Of a stretch of 64,000 bases of DNA, positions 26,090 to 34,973 are shown piece by piece. How positions within the stretch are numbered: the first letter of the stretch is position 1; each line of letters opens with the position of its first letter. Source of the stretch: Wocania_A spongiicola (lineage in GTDB: Bacteria; Bacteroidota; Bacteroidia; Flavobacteriales; Flavobacteriaceae); assembly GCF_023502325.1 (NCBI RefSeq), contig NZ_JAMFLZ010000004.1, positions 310,001 to 374,000 of the forward strand, written 5' to 3'. The translations under genes were made by a program, and so were the position numbers. The notes beneath the pieces were generated by a model. It had not been told where the DNA came from and searched no databases. It worked only from the letters and a program-made list of their open reading frames with translations.

Positions 26090-27139
26090 ATGAAATTATC
26101 ACATTTTGGCTTCGAGTTACCAGAAGAGTTATTAGCAGAATATCCAGCAGAAAATAGAGATGAGTCTCGTTTAATGGTTTTAAACAGAAAAGAACAAACC
26201 ATTGAACATAAAATGTTTAAAGATATAATTGACTATTTTGATGAAGAAGATGTATTAGTACTTAACAATACTAAAGTTTTTCCTGCGAGATTATACGGGA
26301 ATAAAGAAAAAACTGGAGCTAGAATAGAAGTATTTTTATTAAGAGAATTAAACGAAGAGCAACGCCTTTGGGATGTTTTAGTAGACCCTGCAAGAAAAAT
26401 TAGAATTGGTAACAAACTATATTTTGGTGACGATGATACTTTGGTTGCAGAAGTTATAGATAATACCACTTCAAGAGGGCGTACGCTGCGCTTTTTGTAT
26501 GATGGATCGTATAATGAGTTCCGCAGAAAATTAACAGAACTTGGAGAAACACCATTACCTAAGTATATTAAAAGAGATGTTGAGCCAGAAGATGAAAATC
26601 GTTATCAAACTATTTTTGCAAAAAATGAAGGCGCTGTAGCAGCACCAACAGCAGGGCTACACTTTTCAAGACACTTATTAAAACGTTTAGAAATTAAAGG
26701 TGTCGATTTTGCAGAGGTAACACTTCATGTAGGTTTAGGAACCTTTAATCCAGTTGAGGTAGAAGATCTTTCTAAGCACAAAATGGATAGTGAAGAATTA
26801 AGTATTAATGAAAAAGCTGTAAACATTGTTAATACAGCAAAAAATAACAAAAAACGTGTTTGTGCTGTAGGTACAACTGCAATGAGAGCTATTGAAAGTG
26901 CAGTATCATCAAACGGAGAACTAAATGAATTCGAGGGTTGGACTAATAAATTTATATTTCCACCATACGATTTTAGCATTGCTAATTGCATGATTACTAA
27001 TTTTCACACGCCAAAATCTACACTGTTAATGATGGTTTCTGCATTTGCAGGCCACGATTTTATAAAACGAGCTTACGAAGAAGCTGTAAAAGAAAAATAC
27101 AAGTTTTATAGTTATGGTGATGCCATGTTAATCATTTAA
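26090..27139 (+). CDS. queA: S-adenosylmethionine:tRNA ribosyltransferase-isomerase
   Basis: The 349-residue protein shows the QueA features MKLSHFGFELPEELLAEYPAENRDESRL (in two parts), VLVLNNTKVFPARLYG, PAEGAAPTAGLHF-like GAVAAPTAGLHFS, LHVGLGTFNPV, CAVGTTAMRAIES and NFHTPKSTLLMMVSAF. It transfers the ribosyl part of SAM to preQ1-modified tRNA during queuosine synthesis. It has its own promoter and terminator and appears monocistronic. Confidence 0.96.
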   Translation: MKLSHFGFELPEELLAEYPAENRDESRLMVLNRKEQTIEHKMFKDIIDYFDEEDVLVLNNTKVFPARLYGNKEKTGARIEVFLLRELNEEQRLWDVLVDPARKIRIGNKLYFGDDDTLVAEVIDNTTSRGRTLRFLYDGSYNEFRRKLTELGETPLPKYIKRDVEPEDENRYQTIFAKNEGAVAAPTAGLHFSRHLLKRLEIKGVDFAEVTLHVGLGTFNPVEVEDLSKHKMDSEELSINEKAVNIVNTAKNNKKRVCAVGTTAMRAIESAVSSNGELNEFEGWTNKFIFPPYDFSIANCMITNFHTPKSTLLMMVSAFAGHDFIKRAYEEAVKEKYKFYSYGDAMLII

Positions 27140-27151
27140 TTTAAAAAGTAT

Positions 27152-27180
27152 AAAAAGCCTCTTTTTTAAGAGGCTTTTTT
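27152..27180 (+). terminator. Terminator after queA
   Basis: AAAAAGCCTCTT (27152-27163) pairs with AAGAGGCTTTTT (27168-27179) over a short T loop, and the 3' arm ends in six T. Confidence 0.88.
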
Positions 27181-27183
27181 ATT

Positions 27184-27271
27184 GGGCATTCCCAAAAGGG
27201 TCGGGCTTTCACTACTCGCTTCCCGATAGAAAAACCGGGAGAGCTTAAACAGACCGCTCAATCCCTAATGC
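27184..27271 (-). repeat. Structured intergenic element, copy 2
   Basis: On the minus strand the element runs from GCATTAGGGATTG (27271 downward) to AAAGCCCGACCC...GGGAATGCCC. The closing helix is GCATT/AATGC, where the other copies have GCGTT/AACGC, a compensatory change. The apical hairpin is different here (CCCG...CGGG). It lies between the queA terminator and rlmN. Confidence 0.75.
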
Positions 27272-27331
27272 AAAATTTTAACACCAATTAAAAATCGTTA
27301 ATAGTAATTCGTCAATCGAAATTCCTTTCAC

Positions 27332-27339
27332 TATTTTTG
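27332..27339 (+). promoter_or_regulatory. Putative -7 element for rlmN
   Basis: TATTTTTG matches TAnnTTTG and lies 7 bases before the ATG, which implies a very short 5' leader. No clear -33 element is seen. Confidence 0.4.
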
Positions 27340-27346
27340 CAATCAA

Positions 27347-28387
27347 ATGGAAATCAAGAAAAAAGACATACGCGCTTTAACCAAAGAGCAATTAAGAGAA
27401 TTCTTTGTCAATCAAGGGGATAAGGCTTTTAGAGGTAATCAGGTTTACGAATGGTTATGGCAAAAATCGGCACACAATTTTGAGGATATGACTAATGTTT
27501 CAAAAGAAACACGTCAAATGCTCGAAGCTAATTTTGTAATAAACCACATAAAGGTTGATACCATGCAACGCAGTAACGATGGCACAGTAAAAAATGCTGT
27601 GCGATTACATGATGGTTTAATAGTAGAGTCGGTGTTAATTCCAACCGCAACTCGAACAACAGCTTGTGTGTCAAGTCAAGTTGGCTGTAGTTTAGATTGT
27701 AAGTTTTGTGCAACAGCACGTTTAAAACGCATGCGTAATTTAAATCCAGATGAAATTTACGATCAAGTAGTTGCTATCGATAAAGAAAGCAGATTATATC
27801 ATAACCGCCCGTTAAGTAATATTGTTTTTATGGGAATGGGAGAACCACTCATGAATTATAATAATGTTATTAAAGCCATCGATAAAATAACATCGCCAGA
27901 AGGTTTAGGGATGTCTCCAAAACGTATAACGGTTTCAACATCTGGTGTACCAAAAATGATTAAAAAAATGGCAGATGATGAAGTTAAATTTAATTTAGCA
28001 GTATCGTTACATTCGGCCATTGATGAAGTTCGAACTACCATTATGCCTTTTAATGAAACCTTTCCTTTAAAAGATTTAAAAGAATCTCTTGAATATTGGT
28101 ATTTAAAAACCAATAGAAAGATAAGTTACGAATATGTAGTTTGGAAAGGAATAAATGATGCCCAAAAAGATATTGATGCTTTTGTTAAGTTTTGTAAATA
28201 TGTACCTTGTAAAGTTAATATTATAGAATATAACCCCATTGATGATGGTGATTTTCAGCAAGCTAGTAATCTGGCTTTAGAAAATTATATCAATACCTTA
28301 GAGAAAAATAGAATAGTGGTTAATGTACGTCGAAGCAGAGGGAAAGATATTGATGCTGCTTGCGGACAATTAGCAAATAAATCTTAG
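27347..28387 (+). CDS. rlmN: 23S rRNA (adenine-2503-C2)-methyltransferase RlmN
   Basis: This 346-residue radical SAM enzyme has the cluster motif Cys114-x3-Cys118-x2-Cys121 (GCSLDCKFCATA). Its two methyl-transfer cysteines are in place, including Cys339 in DAACGQL near the C-terminus. VFMGMGEPLMNY and ISYEYVVWKGIND are also typical. It methylates A2503 of 23S rRNA and A37 of some tRNAs. The start directly follows a promoter-like TATTTTTG. There is no sign of the resistance variant Cfr; the overall sequence looks like the housekeeping enzyme. Confidence 0.95.
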   Translation: MEIKKKDIRALTKEQLREFFVNQGDKAFRGNQVYEWLWQKSAHNFEDMTNVSKETRQMLEANFVINHIKVDTMQRSNDGTVKNAVRLHDGLIVESVLIPTATRTTACVSSQVGCSLDCKFCATARLKRMRNLNPDEIYDQVVAIDKESRLYHNRPLSNIVFMGMGEPLMNYNNVIKAIDKITSPEGLGMSPKRITVSTSGVPKMIKKMADDEVKFNLAVSLHSAIDEVRTTIMPFNETFPLKDLKESLEYWYLKTNRKISYEYVVWKGINDAQKDIDAFVKFCKYVPCKVNIIEYNPIDDGDFQQASNLALENYINTLEKNRIVVNVRRSRGKDIDAACGQLANKS

Positions 28388-28406
28388 AATATAATTTACT
28401 AAAACT

Positions 28407-28414
28407 TATATTTG
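28407..28414 (+). promoter_or_regulatory. Putative -7 element for the polyprenyl synthase gene
   Basis: TATATTTG fits TAnnTTTG and lies 19 bases before the TTG start at 28434. Confidence 0.4.
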
Positions 28415-28433
28415 ATACTTCTTAATTTATAGT

Positions 28434-29411
28434 TTGAAAATAGTAGAACAAATAAAGCAACCAATAGCCTATGAGATGGATCTTTTCGAGCAAAAGTTCC
28501 AGCTGTCAATGTCTAGTAAAGTAGCTTTGTTAAACAGAATTACGCACTATATAGTAAACCGAAAAGGGAAACAAATGCGACCAATGTTTGTGTTTTTGGT
28601 AGCTAAAATGGTGTCAAATGGAGAAGTAAGCGAACGTACATACAGAGGAGCCTCTGTTATTGAGCTAATTCATACAGCTACTTTGGTGCATGATGATGTA
28701 GTTGACGATAGTAATCGTCGTCGAGGTTTCTTTTCAATAAATGCACTTTGGAAAAATAAAATAGCCGTTTTAATAGGTGATTATTTATTGTCGAAAGGAT
28801 TATTACTTTCTATTGATAATAACGATTTTGATTTACTTAAAATCATATCGATTGCTGTACGCGAAATGAGCGAAGGCGAACTTTTGCAGATTGAAAAAGC
28901 TAGAAAATTAGATATTACAGAAGCCATTTATTACGAGATAATCCGTCAAAAAACAGCAACACTTATTGCTGCCTGTTGTAGTTTAGGTGCAGCATCCGTT
29001 AAGCCAGAATCTCAAGATGTAGAAAAGATGCGAAAGTTTGGAGAACTTATTGGCATGGCATTTCAAATTAAAGACGATTTGTTTGATTATGGCGACACGC
29101 AAATTGGTAAGCCCACAGGTATTGATATTAAGGAGCAAAAAATGACATTGCCTTTAATTTATGTGCTAAATAAAGCCAGTAAAAAAGATAAACGTTGGTT
29201 GATAAACTCTATTAAAAACCATAATAAGGATTCCAAACGTGTAAAGGAAGTTATTGCTTTTGTAAAAGTAAATGGCGGTTTAGAATATGCTATTAGTAAG
29301 ATGAAAGTATTTCAAACAGAAGCTTTACAACTATTGGAAACTTACCCAGATTCAGAGTATAAAAATTCACTAAAACTTATGGTGAATTATGTTATAGAGA
29401 GAAAAAGATAA
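28434..29411 (+). CDS. Polyprenyl diphosphate synthase (trans, long chain)
   Basis: The 325-residue protein has both aspartate-rich motifs of trans-prenyltransferases: DDVVD at 87-91 within LVHDDVVDDSNRRRG, and KDDLFDYGD near 216. GKQMRPMFVFL and GEPTGID-like GKPTGIDIKEQKMTLPLIY are also present. It likely extends isoprenoid chains for menaquinone side chains (octaprenyl type); chain length cannot be read from the sequence with certainty. Translation appears to start at a TTG, as no in-frame ATG lies before the conserved N-terminus. Confidence 0.9.
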   Translation: MKIVEQIKQPIAYEMDLFEQKFQLSMSSKVALLNRITHYIVNRKGKQMRPMFVFLVAKMVSNGEVSERTYRGASVIELIHTATLVHDDVVDDSNRRRGFFSINALWKNKIAVLIGDYLLSKGLLLSIDNNDFDLLKIISIAVREMSEGELLQIEKARKLDITEAIYYEIIRQKTATLIAACCSLGAASVKPESQDVEKMRKFGELIGMAFQIKDDLFDYGDTQIGKPTGIDIKEQKMTLPLIYVLNKASKKDKRWLINSIKNHNKDSKRVKEVIAFVKVNGGLEYAISKMKVFQTEALQLLETYPDSEYKNSLKLMVNYVIERKR

Positions 29412-29558
29412 TTTAATCTTTTAAAAGGTTCGTTTAATGGTTTGTGTAAGGATAGTTGCGTGGTTAAGGAACTAACTTAGCGAAAATGGAACAATACAGA
29501 AAAAAATTCGCAGGATTTTCCTAGTAGGATAGAACCAAGCAATTATTTTTACATTTTG

Positions 29559-30200
29559 TTACCACATGTTTTCTTTAATTCCGATTAATTTCCCCATTAC
29601 CTTATTATATCGATACATTATTCTCATTTGAACTTGGCTTGGATTAAAAAAGTACTCATAGATTATATCATAAGTCTTTTTTATTCTTTTTCTTTTTTCA
29701 GTTATTTTGTCTTTAGGCCAGTCATATTGGATTAAAAGAATTTCCCTTTTATCGTCTCGAAAATTTAATTCTGCCTTTTGTTCGTTGTATTTTTTGTAAA
29801 ATTCAGGCTCATCAATGGAATCTCTATGAATAGCTAACTTCTTGTCCGAAATCCAAAGTTTTAGCGTGTCTTTAATATCATTGTAACCAAATTCAAACTG
29901 TCCATTAAAAATTGGGGAATGTTCGTTTACTTTAAATCGTATCGAATCTTTTAATAAAACTTTGACTTTAAAAGTTCCAAATGAGTCTGTTTCAACTCTG
30001 GTAGTATTGTCCTTTTGAATTAATTGAATTTTGCTTATCCGTTTATTTAAATTTTTTATGTACTTGTCTTTAATATCTCTGAATAATGCAAATTCTGTTG
30101 CTTCTGATTTATAAAATTCAACTTTTCCAACAATTTCTTTTTGAGAGAAAAGACTTTGCTGGAAAACCAAAAGTGTCAATATGAATATAGTTTTTCTCAA
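29559..30200 (-). CDS. Lone secreted hypothetical protein in a cassette-like setting
   Basis: The 213-residue protein starts with TTG and has a signal peptide (MRKTIFILTLLVFQQSLFSQ). A carboxypeptidase-regulatory-like segment follows (KEIVGKVEFYKSE...IQLIQKDNTTRVETDSFGTFKVKVL), as in many exported Bacteroidota proteins, then a charged C-terminus (KITEKRKRIKKTYDIIYEYFF). I do not recognise a family. It sits alone between unrelated neighbours, with a hairpin-forming element just upstream (30220-30256) and a distinct non-coding block downstream (29420-29550). This resembles isolated gene cassettes common in flavobacterial genomes. Confidence 0.65.
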   Translation of the reverse strand: MRKTIFILTLLVFQQSLFSQKEIVGKVEFYKSEATEFALFRDIKDKYIKNLNKRISKIQLIQKDNTTRVETDSFGTFKVKVLLKDSIRFKVNEHSPIFNGQFEFGYNDIKDTLKLWISDKKLAIHRDSIDEPEFYKKYNEQKAELNFRDDKREILLIQYDWPKDKITEKRKRIKKTYDIIYEYFFNPSQVQMRIMYRYNKVMGKLIGIKENMW

Positions 30201-30219
30201 ATTGTAGCCAATGTTTTTT

Positions 30220-30256
30220 GCGGATATGCATCGTTTTAATGACTTATATCCGACGC
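30220..30256. repeat. Hairpin-forming inverted repeat upstream of the lone gene
   Basis: CGGATAT (30221-30227) and ATATCCG (30246-30252) pair exactly around 18 bases, with flanking GC and ACGC. It lies 20 bases upstream of the TTG start of the gene at 29559-30200 and may be a recombination or transcription signal. Confidence 0.5.
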
Positions 30257-30363
30257 TAAACGAAATTAGATAAATTTTCTGACAAAATCAAGTAAGCTAA
30301 TTTTTACTCTTCTTTATATTTTTCCAATAATTTCTCGATGAATAATTTATTAATTGTAAGTTG

Positions 30364-31701
30364 TTACTTCGAGACTAATCTCACTCCCGCTTTAACCTCT
30401 TTTTTCCATAGTTGGAGCTTGTTTGAGAGTTTCTTAACTAAATCGGGGTTAATTAAACTAACATCATTCGTTTCTTGTAAGTCATTAGATAAATTGTAGA
30501 GTTCAATTTTATCACCATTCTTATTCTTTTTATAAACTAATTTCCAATCTCCACTTCTAACAAAGCTATTATTACCATAAGCAAAAAAAACATCTCTTTC
30601 AGGTAGATTAGTTTGATGTATTAAATTCTCTTTAATACTAATTCCATCAATGTGGGTTGAACTTGGCTTTTGGTCAATAAAATCTAAAAACGTAGGCAAT
30701 AAATCCATAGTGAGAACGATTTGATTATTAATCATTCCTTTTTTTACTTTATCGGGATAACTAAAAATAGCAGGAACACGACTGCCTCCTTCATAAACAC
30801 CACCTTTATGTCCCTTAAGTACACCATTACTGCCAAAACGATTAGCGCCATTGTCAGATAAGAAAACAATTATAGTATTTTCATATTGTTTAGTTTCTTT
30901 AAGTACCTGAATTATTTTACCAATCCCTTCATCCATTACTTCTACCATTTCTTTGTATACAGACGGAATACTATTCTTGCTTATAGGTTTTGTTCCCGCT
31001 TTACCAACTGTTCTTAAAATACTATCTATACGCCTTTGGTAGGGGCCATGTGGGGCTTCGTGTGGTAAATAAAGAAAAAATGGTTTAGCTGTATTTTTAG
31101 GGTTATTTTTTTCGATATATTTTACTCCATACTGTGTTATCAAATCAGTTGAATAACCCTCTTCATTTTCAATTTTAGTGCCTTTCCACCAGTCAAGGTA
31201 ACCTTCTTGGTCAATATGAGCATGATAATCAATGTTTCCACTCACAAATCCAGTATAATCATCAAAACCTTGTAATGTAGGGTTATATTCTTTAGAATAT
31301 CCTAAATGCCATTTCCCAAACATCCCACAATTATAACCATGTTTTTTTAATTCCTCTGCAATAGTAATTTCATTTAAATTTAAACCAACATCTCTATGGC
31401 TTTTTGCGGTAATAACACCTTCAACACCTGTGCGTTGTTGGTATTTGCCTGTCATTAATGCTGCACGGGTAGGACTGCAAACAGCTCCATTAGAATGAAA
31501 ATCTGTGAACTTAATACCTTCTGAAGCTAAAAATTCTAAATTTGGTGTATGGATAGTTGTACTACCATATGGTTGAATATCTCCGTAGCCCAAATCATCA
31601 GCCATGATTAACACTATGTTAGGGGGCAAATTTGTGGCATCCTCTTTTTTAATACAAGATAGTACAAAAACAAAGCTAATAAGAAGTATTATTTTTTTCA
31701 T
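30364..31701 (-). CDS. Sulfatase lipoprotein (S1 family)
   Basis: The 445-residue protein has lipobox VLSC (Cys16). The formylglycine site is CSPTR, with Cys75 in NGAVCSPTRAALMTGK. The metal-binding segments LIMADDLGYGD (33-41) and FLSDNGANRFG are also present. This is a type I (FAD-independent, FGly) sulfatase that hydrolyses sulfate esters after maturation by a formylglycine-generating or anaerobic maturase enzyme, neither of which is in the window. It is the last of four consecutive minus-strand sulfatase genes, 33 bases after the next one. The substrate is likely a sulfated algal or animal polysaccharide, by context only. Confidence 0.92.
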   Translation of the reverse strand: MKKIILLISFVFVLSCIKKEDATNLPPNIVLIMADDLGYGDIQPYGSTTIHTPNLEFLASEGIKFTDFHSNGAVCSPTRAALMTGKYQQRTGVEGVITAKSHRDVGLNLNEITIAEELKKHGYNCGMFGKWHLGYSKEYNPTLQGFDDYTGFVSGNIDYHAHIDQEGYLDWWKGTKIENEEGYSTDLITQYGVKYIEKNNPKNTAKPFFLYLPHEAPHGPYQRRIDSILRTVGKAGTKPISKNSIPSVYKEMVEVMDEGIGKIIQVLKETKQYENTIIVFLSDNGANRFGSNGVLKGHKGGVYEGGSRVPAIFSYPDKVKKGMINNQIVLTMDLLPTFLDFIDQKPSSTHIDGISIKENLIHQTNLPERDVFFAYGNNSFVRSGDWKLVYKKNKNGDKIELYNLSNDLQETNDVSLINPDLVKKLSNKLQLWKKEVKAGVRLVSK

Positions 31702-31734
31702 TTTGAGATATAAGTATGTAAGTCTCTTAATAAT

Positions 31735-33294
31735 TTAATCCAAGTTAGGTTTTACCCATGCTTTGATCCCATCTAATTCTCTTTGCTTATTATATTCTAT
31801 CCAAAAAGGTTTTTCCTCTGCCAAAGGTATATTTTCGTTAACCAAGTATGGTTTAATGTTGCTCCACCAATTGTTATAAGCTGTTCTCATTTTAGAAACA
31901 ATTTCAGGATTATTTGAAGCGATATCAAGAGTTTGTCCAGGATCGTTAATGACGTCATATAATTCTTTATTATTTATATAGCGATAGCGCTCATTTCTTA
32001 TTGCGCAGTTTTTGTATTTAGAGTTATCAGGATTAGAGCTTTCTAGTGTTCCAACCCAGCGTTCACTTCCTTTTTGATTTGACGCGTTTTTTGGGTTTAA
32101 TGCCCATCTTCCTCCATGGAAAAACCGATAGCGATCGTCAGTTTTATGAGATTCACTTTTTAAATAGGGAAGAAAACTTTGTCCGTCTATATCTGGTATA
32201 TCTGAAATGTCAATTCCAGCAATATCAGCAAGTGTTGGTAAAATATCGTAATGATTTAGTAAAGCATCAACTTTTCTTCCAGAACTAAATTTATCTGGCC
32301 ATCTTATAAAAAAAGGGACCCTTGTACCTCCTTCATGAGCACTACCTTTGAATCCTTTCATTCCAGCATTGTAAGTACTACCATGAACATTGTTTTGTCC
32401 ACCATATGTTTTTCCGTTATCTGACATAAATATTAAAATGGTGTTGTCAGCAATTCCCCATAAATCAAGTTTTTCCATCAGTCTACCCAAATTATCATCT
32501 ATATTTTCAATCATACCATAAAAACCTTGAGCCTTTTCAGGGTAACCTTGTTCAATAAACTTTTTTTTATATTTTTCTGGCGCTATAAAAGGGCCGTGTG
32601 GTGCGTTAGTTGCTATGTAAGCAAAAAAGGGTTTGCTTTCTTTAGATTTATTTTTTAACCATGATAGTGCTTGGGTGAAAAAAATATCAGTACAGTATCC
32701 TTTGGTTTTGACAAACGTACCATTATGTTTAATGGTAGGGTCAAAATATTTATTATCAGGAACATCGGCACAGGAACCAGCATAAGCTTGACCAATACCT
32801 CCAGCACCGTGAATAAAAACCTCGTCAAACCCACGATTTTCTGGTTGATAATCTGATTCATCACCTAAATGCCATTTACCAAATATACCACTAGTATACC
32901 CTCCTTTTTTTAAAACTTGTGGTAAGGTTGTTATTCCCAACGCCATACGTTCTCTTTCCAAAATAGTATGTGTAATTCCATTTTTAAAAGGATGTCTTCC
33001 TGTCATTATTGCCGACCTTGTTGGGGCACAGGTTGGACTAACTTGAAAGTCTTCTAAGCTAATACCTTGAGATTTTAGTTTGTCCATATTAGGTGTAGAT
33101 ACATCAGGACTTCCATGTGCGGAGATATCTGCGTAGCCTTGATCGTCTGTCATCACAATAATTACATTAGGCTTATTTAGTGATACTAATTGTTGTGATG
33201 ATTTATCTTTGCATGAATACAAAGACAACAAAACGAATAATAGTGAACAATAAGAAATTATATTGATGTTATACATTTGCGATATTGATTTCAT
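31735..33294 (-). CDS. Sulfatase lipoprotein (S1 family)
   Basis: The 519-residue protein begins with an unusually long N-terminal region before the lipobox LYSC (Cys28). The catalytic signature is CAPTR, with Cys89 in SPTCAPTRSAIMTGRHPF. VIVMTDDQGYADIS holds the calcium-binding aspartates and IFMSDNGKTYGG the second metal segment. The active-site insertion (FIHGAGGIGQAYAG, then a Cys-containing stretch) differs from the three neighbouring sulfatases, so the substrate position cleaved is probably different. The gene is in line with the others and separated by 119 bases from the upstream sulfatase gene. Confidence 0.92.
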   Translation of the reverse strand: MKSISQMYNINIISYCSLLFVLLSLYSCKDKSSQQLVSLNKPNVIIVMTDDQGYADISAHGSPDVSTPNMDKLKSQGISLEDFQVSPTCAPTRSAIMTGRHPFKNGITHTILERERMALGITTLPQVLKKGGYTSGIFGKWHLGDESDYQPENRGFDEVFIHGAGGIGQAYAGSCADVPDNKYFDPTIKHNGTFVKTKGYCTDIFFTQALSWLKNKSKESKPFFAYIATNAPHGPFIAPEKYKKKFIEQGYPEKAQGFYGMIENIDDNLGRLMEKLDLWGIADNTILIFMSDNGKTYGGQNNVHGSTYNAGMKGFKGSAHEGGTRVPFFIRWPDKFSSGRKVDALLNHYDILPTLADIAGIDISDIPDIDGQSFLPYLKSESHKTDDRYRFFHGGRWALNPKNASNQKGSERWVGTLESSNPDNSKYKNCAIRNERYRYINNKELYDVINDPGQTLDIASNNPEIVSKMRTAYNNWWSNIKPYLVNENIPLAEEKPFWIEYNKQRELDGIKAWVKPNLD

Positions 33295-33413
33295 TTGGTT
33301 AAAATTTTGTTATTTTTTTACAGGTTAGAGTTAGTGACTATTGAATCATTTCTTGGATATCAAGATTTAATTATGGATGCGTCATAAGTTTATTTGAATT
33401 AGCTAATGTGTTT

Positions 33414-34919
33414 CTATTTTTTTTGATCCCATTTTATATTTCTGTCAAATAGTACTACATATTTTTCGTATCCATTACGTTTCACACCCTCTTTTTTCCA
33501 ATGTTTCAATTGCTCATCATACAATATTCTCATTTTAGTTAGTTGAAGGTTGTAATCAGACTGTTCCACAAGGTTTACCATTTCATAAGGGTCGTCTTTA
33601 ATATTGAACAATTCCTCGCTAGCAAATATTTTTTCATCCTCATTTTGAAAATACCAATAAATGTATTTGTACTCTTCATCCATTACCGTTAGACAGTGTG
33701 TTTCTTTCGGTCCCCAAACTTGAATAATAGGTAAGGATTTTCTAACCTGCTTGTTAGGTTTATTTATTATTGGAAGAAGGCTTTTACCATCATAAACAGA
33801 AGGAATTTTAATACCTGCAACATCCAATATGGTAGCACCTATATCAACATTACCAGACAAAGCATATGTTTTTTTGATTTTTTTATCATTTTTTATACGA
33901 GGATCAACAATAATAAGCGGAACACGAGAACCTTCTTCATAAGGAAGTACCTTTGAACCCAATCCATGAGAACCATTAAAGTAACCATTGTCTGAGGATA
34001 AGATAATAACTGTATTATTATCTATTTTTAACCTTTTAAGCTCTTCTAAAACCATCCCAATGGCATAATCAACACCATAAATGAGTTGATTGTATTTACG
34101 CAAGGCATTTTGATACGATTCCTCTTTGTCATAGCCCCATTGAAAAAATCGTGGATATTGCCTCCCCATTCTAGATTGTGGAGCCAGATGTTCTCCTGCT
34201 TTTCTTCCATAATTAGGAAGCTTTCTAAAATCAGTATCCTTATAAATATTATCGAATATAGGATCTGGTTTAACAGGTCTGTGAGGTGCCTTAAAAAAAA
34301 CACTCATACAAAACGGTTTGTTTTTGTTTGTTGATTCCCTAATAAAGTCTATGGTGGCAGCTCCATAGGCACGTGTACTATGAGGATACTTTTCGGCGTA
34401 TTTGGCTAAAGTTTTATTTTGCGAAGTAACATATGATGTTTGACCAGGGCCACCAACCCAAAAATCAAAATCGTGTCGGGCAATTTCTCCTTCCTTATTT
34501 TCAGTTTTGGAACCATCATCTGATATTGCAAAACCAAATTTTCCACCAAAACCCATACGATAACCAGCTTGTCGCAATAAAATTGGATAGGAGGTAGACC
34601 ATTGCTTTGTTCCTAAAGCTCCTCGATTAAAGTTACAACCTGTTTTGTATTCATATTGGCCAGTCATAACATTTGCTCTGCTTGCCATACAGATAGCTGT
34701 AGTGTTATAATGTCTATAAAATACAGTACCCTTATCTACCAATTTATCCATGTTGGGTGTTTTGGTGTTTGGATTACCATAAGCTTTTTGTGTGTCATAA
34801 GCTTGATCATCGGTAAAGAAGAAAATAATATTGGGTGTTTTATTTTTTTGAGCCCACACAATTGCGCTTGCACTTATAATTAGAATTAGAGTTCCTATTC
34901 TTAAAGTTGATTTTTTCAT
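33414..34919 (-). CDS. Exported sulfatase with a CxAxR site (S1 family)
   Basis: The 501-residue protein has an ordinary signal peptide (LILIISASAIVWAQ) rather than a lipobox, unlike its three neighbours. This suggests a soluble periplasmic or secreted enzyme. The formylglycine site is CMASR, with Cys77 in TTAICMASRANVMTGQYE; Ala replaces the usual Pro, which is seen in some sulfatase subfamilies. The metal-binding motifs IIFFFTDDQAYD and ILSSDNGYFNGSHG are intact. It is 54 bases from the upstream sulfatase gene. Confidence 0.92.
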   Translation of the reverse strand: MKKSTLRIGTLILIISASAIVWAQKNKTPNIIFFFTDDQAYDTQKAYGNPNTKTPNMDKLVDKGTVFYRHYNTTAICMASRANVMTGQYEYKTGCNFNRGALGTKQWSTSYPILLRQAGYRMGFGGKFGFAISDDGSKTENKEGEIARHDFDFWVGGPGQTSYVTSQNKTLAKYAEKYPHSTRAYGAATIDFIRESTNKNKPFCMSVFFKAPHRPVKPDPIFDNIYKDTDFRKLPNYGRKAGEHLAPQSRMGRQYPRFFQWGYDKEESYQNALRKYNQLIYGVDYAIGMVLEELKRLKIDNNTVIILSSDNGYFNGSHGLGSKVLPYEEGSRVPLIIVDPRIKNDKKIKKTYALSGNVDIGATILDVAGIKIPSVYDGKSLLPIINKPNKQVRKSLPIIQVWGPKETHCLTVMDEEYKYIYWYFQNEDEKIFASEELFNIKDDPYEMVNLVEQSDYNLQLTKMRILYDEQLKHWKKEGVKRNGYEKYVVLFDRNIKWDQKK

Positions 34920-34973
34920 TTTTTACTCTTTTATTTTAATAATTACTTATAAAGAGTATTATCTGTATTATGT

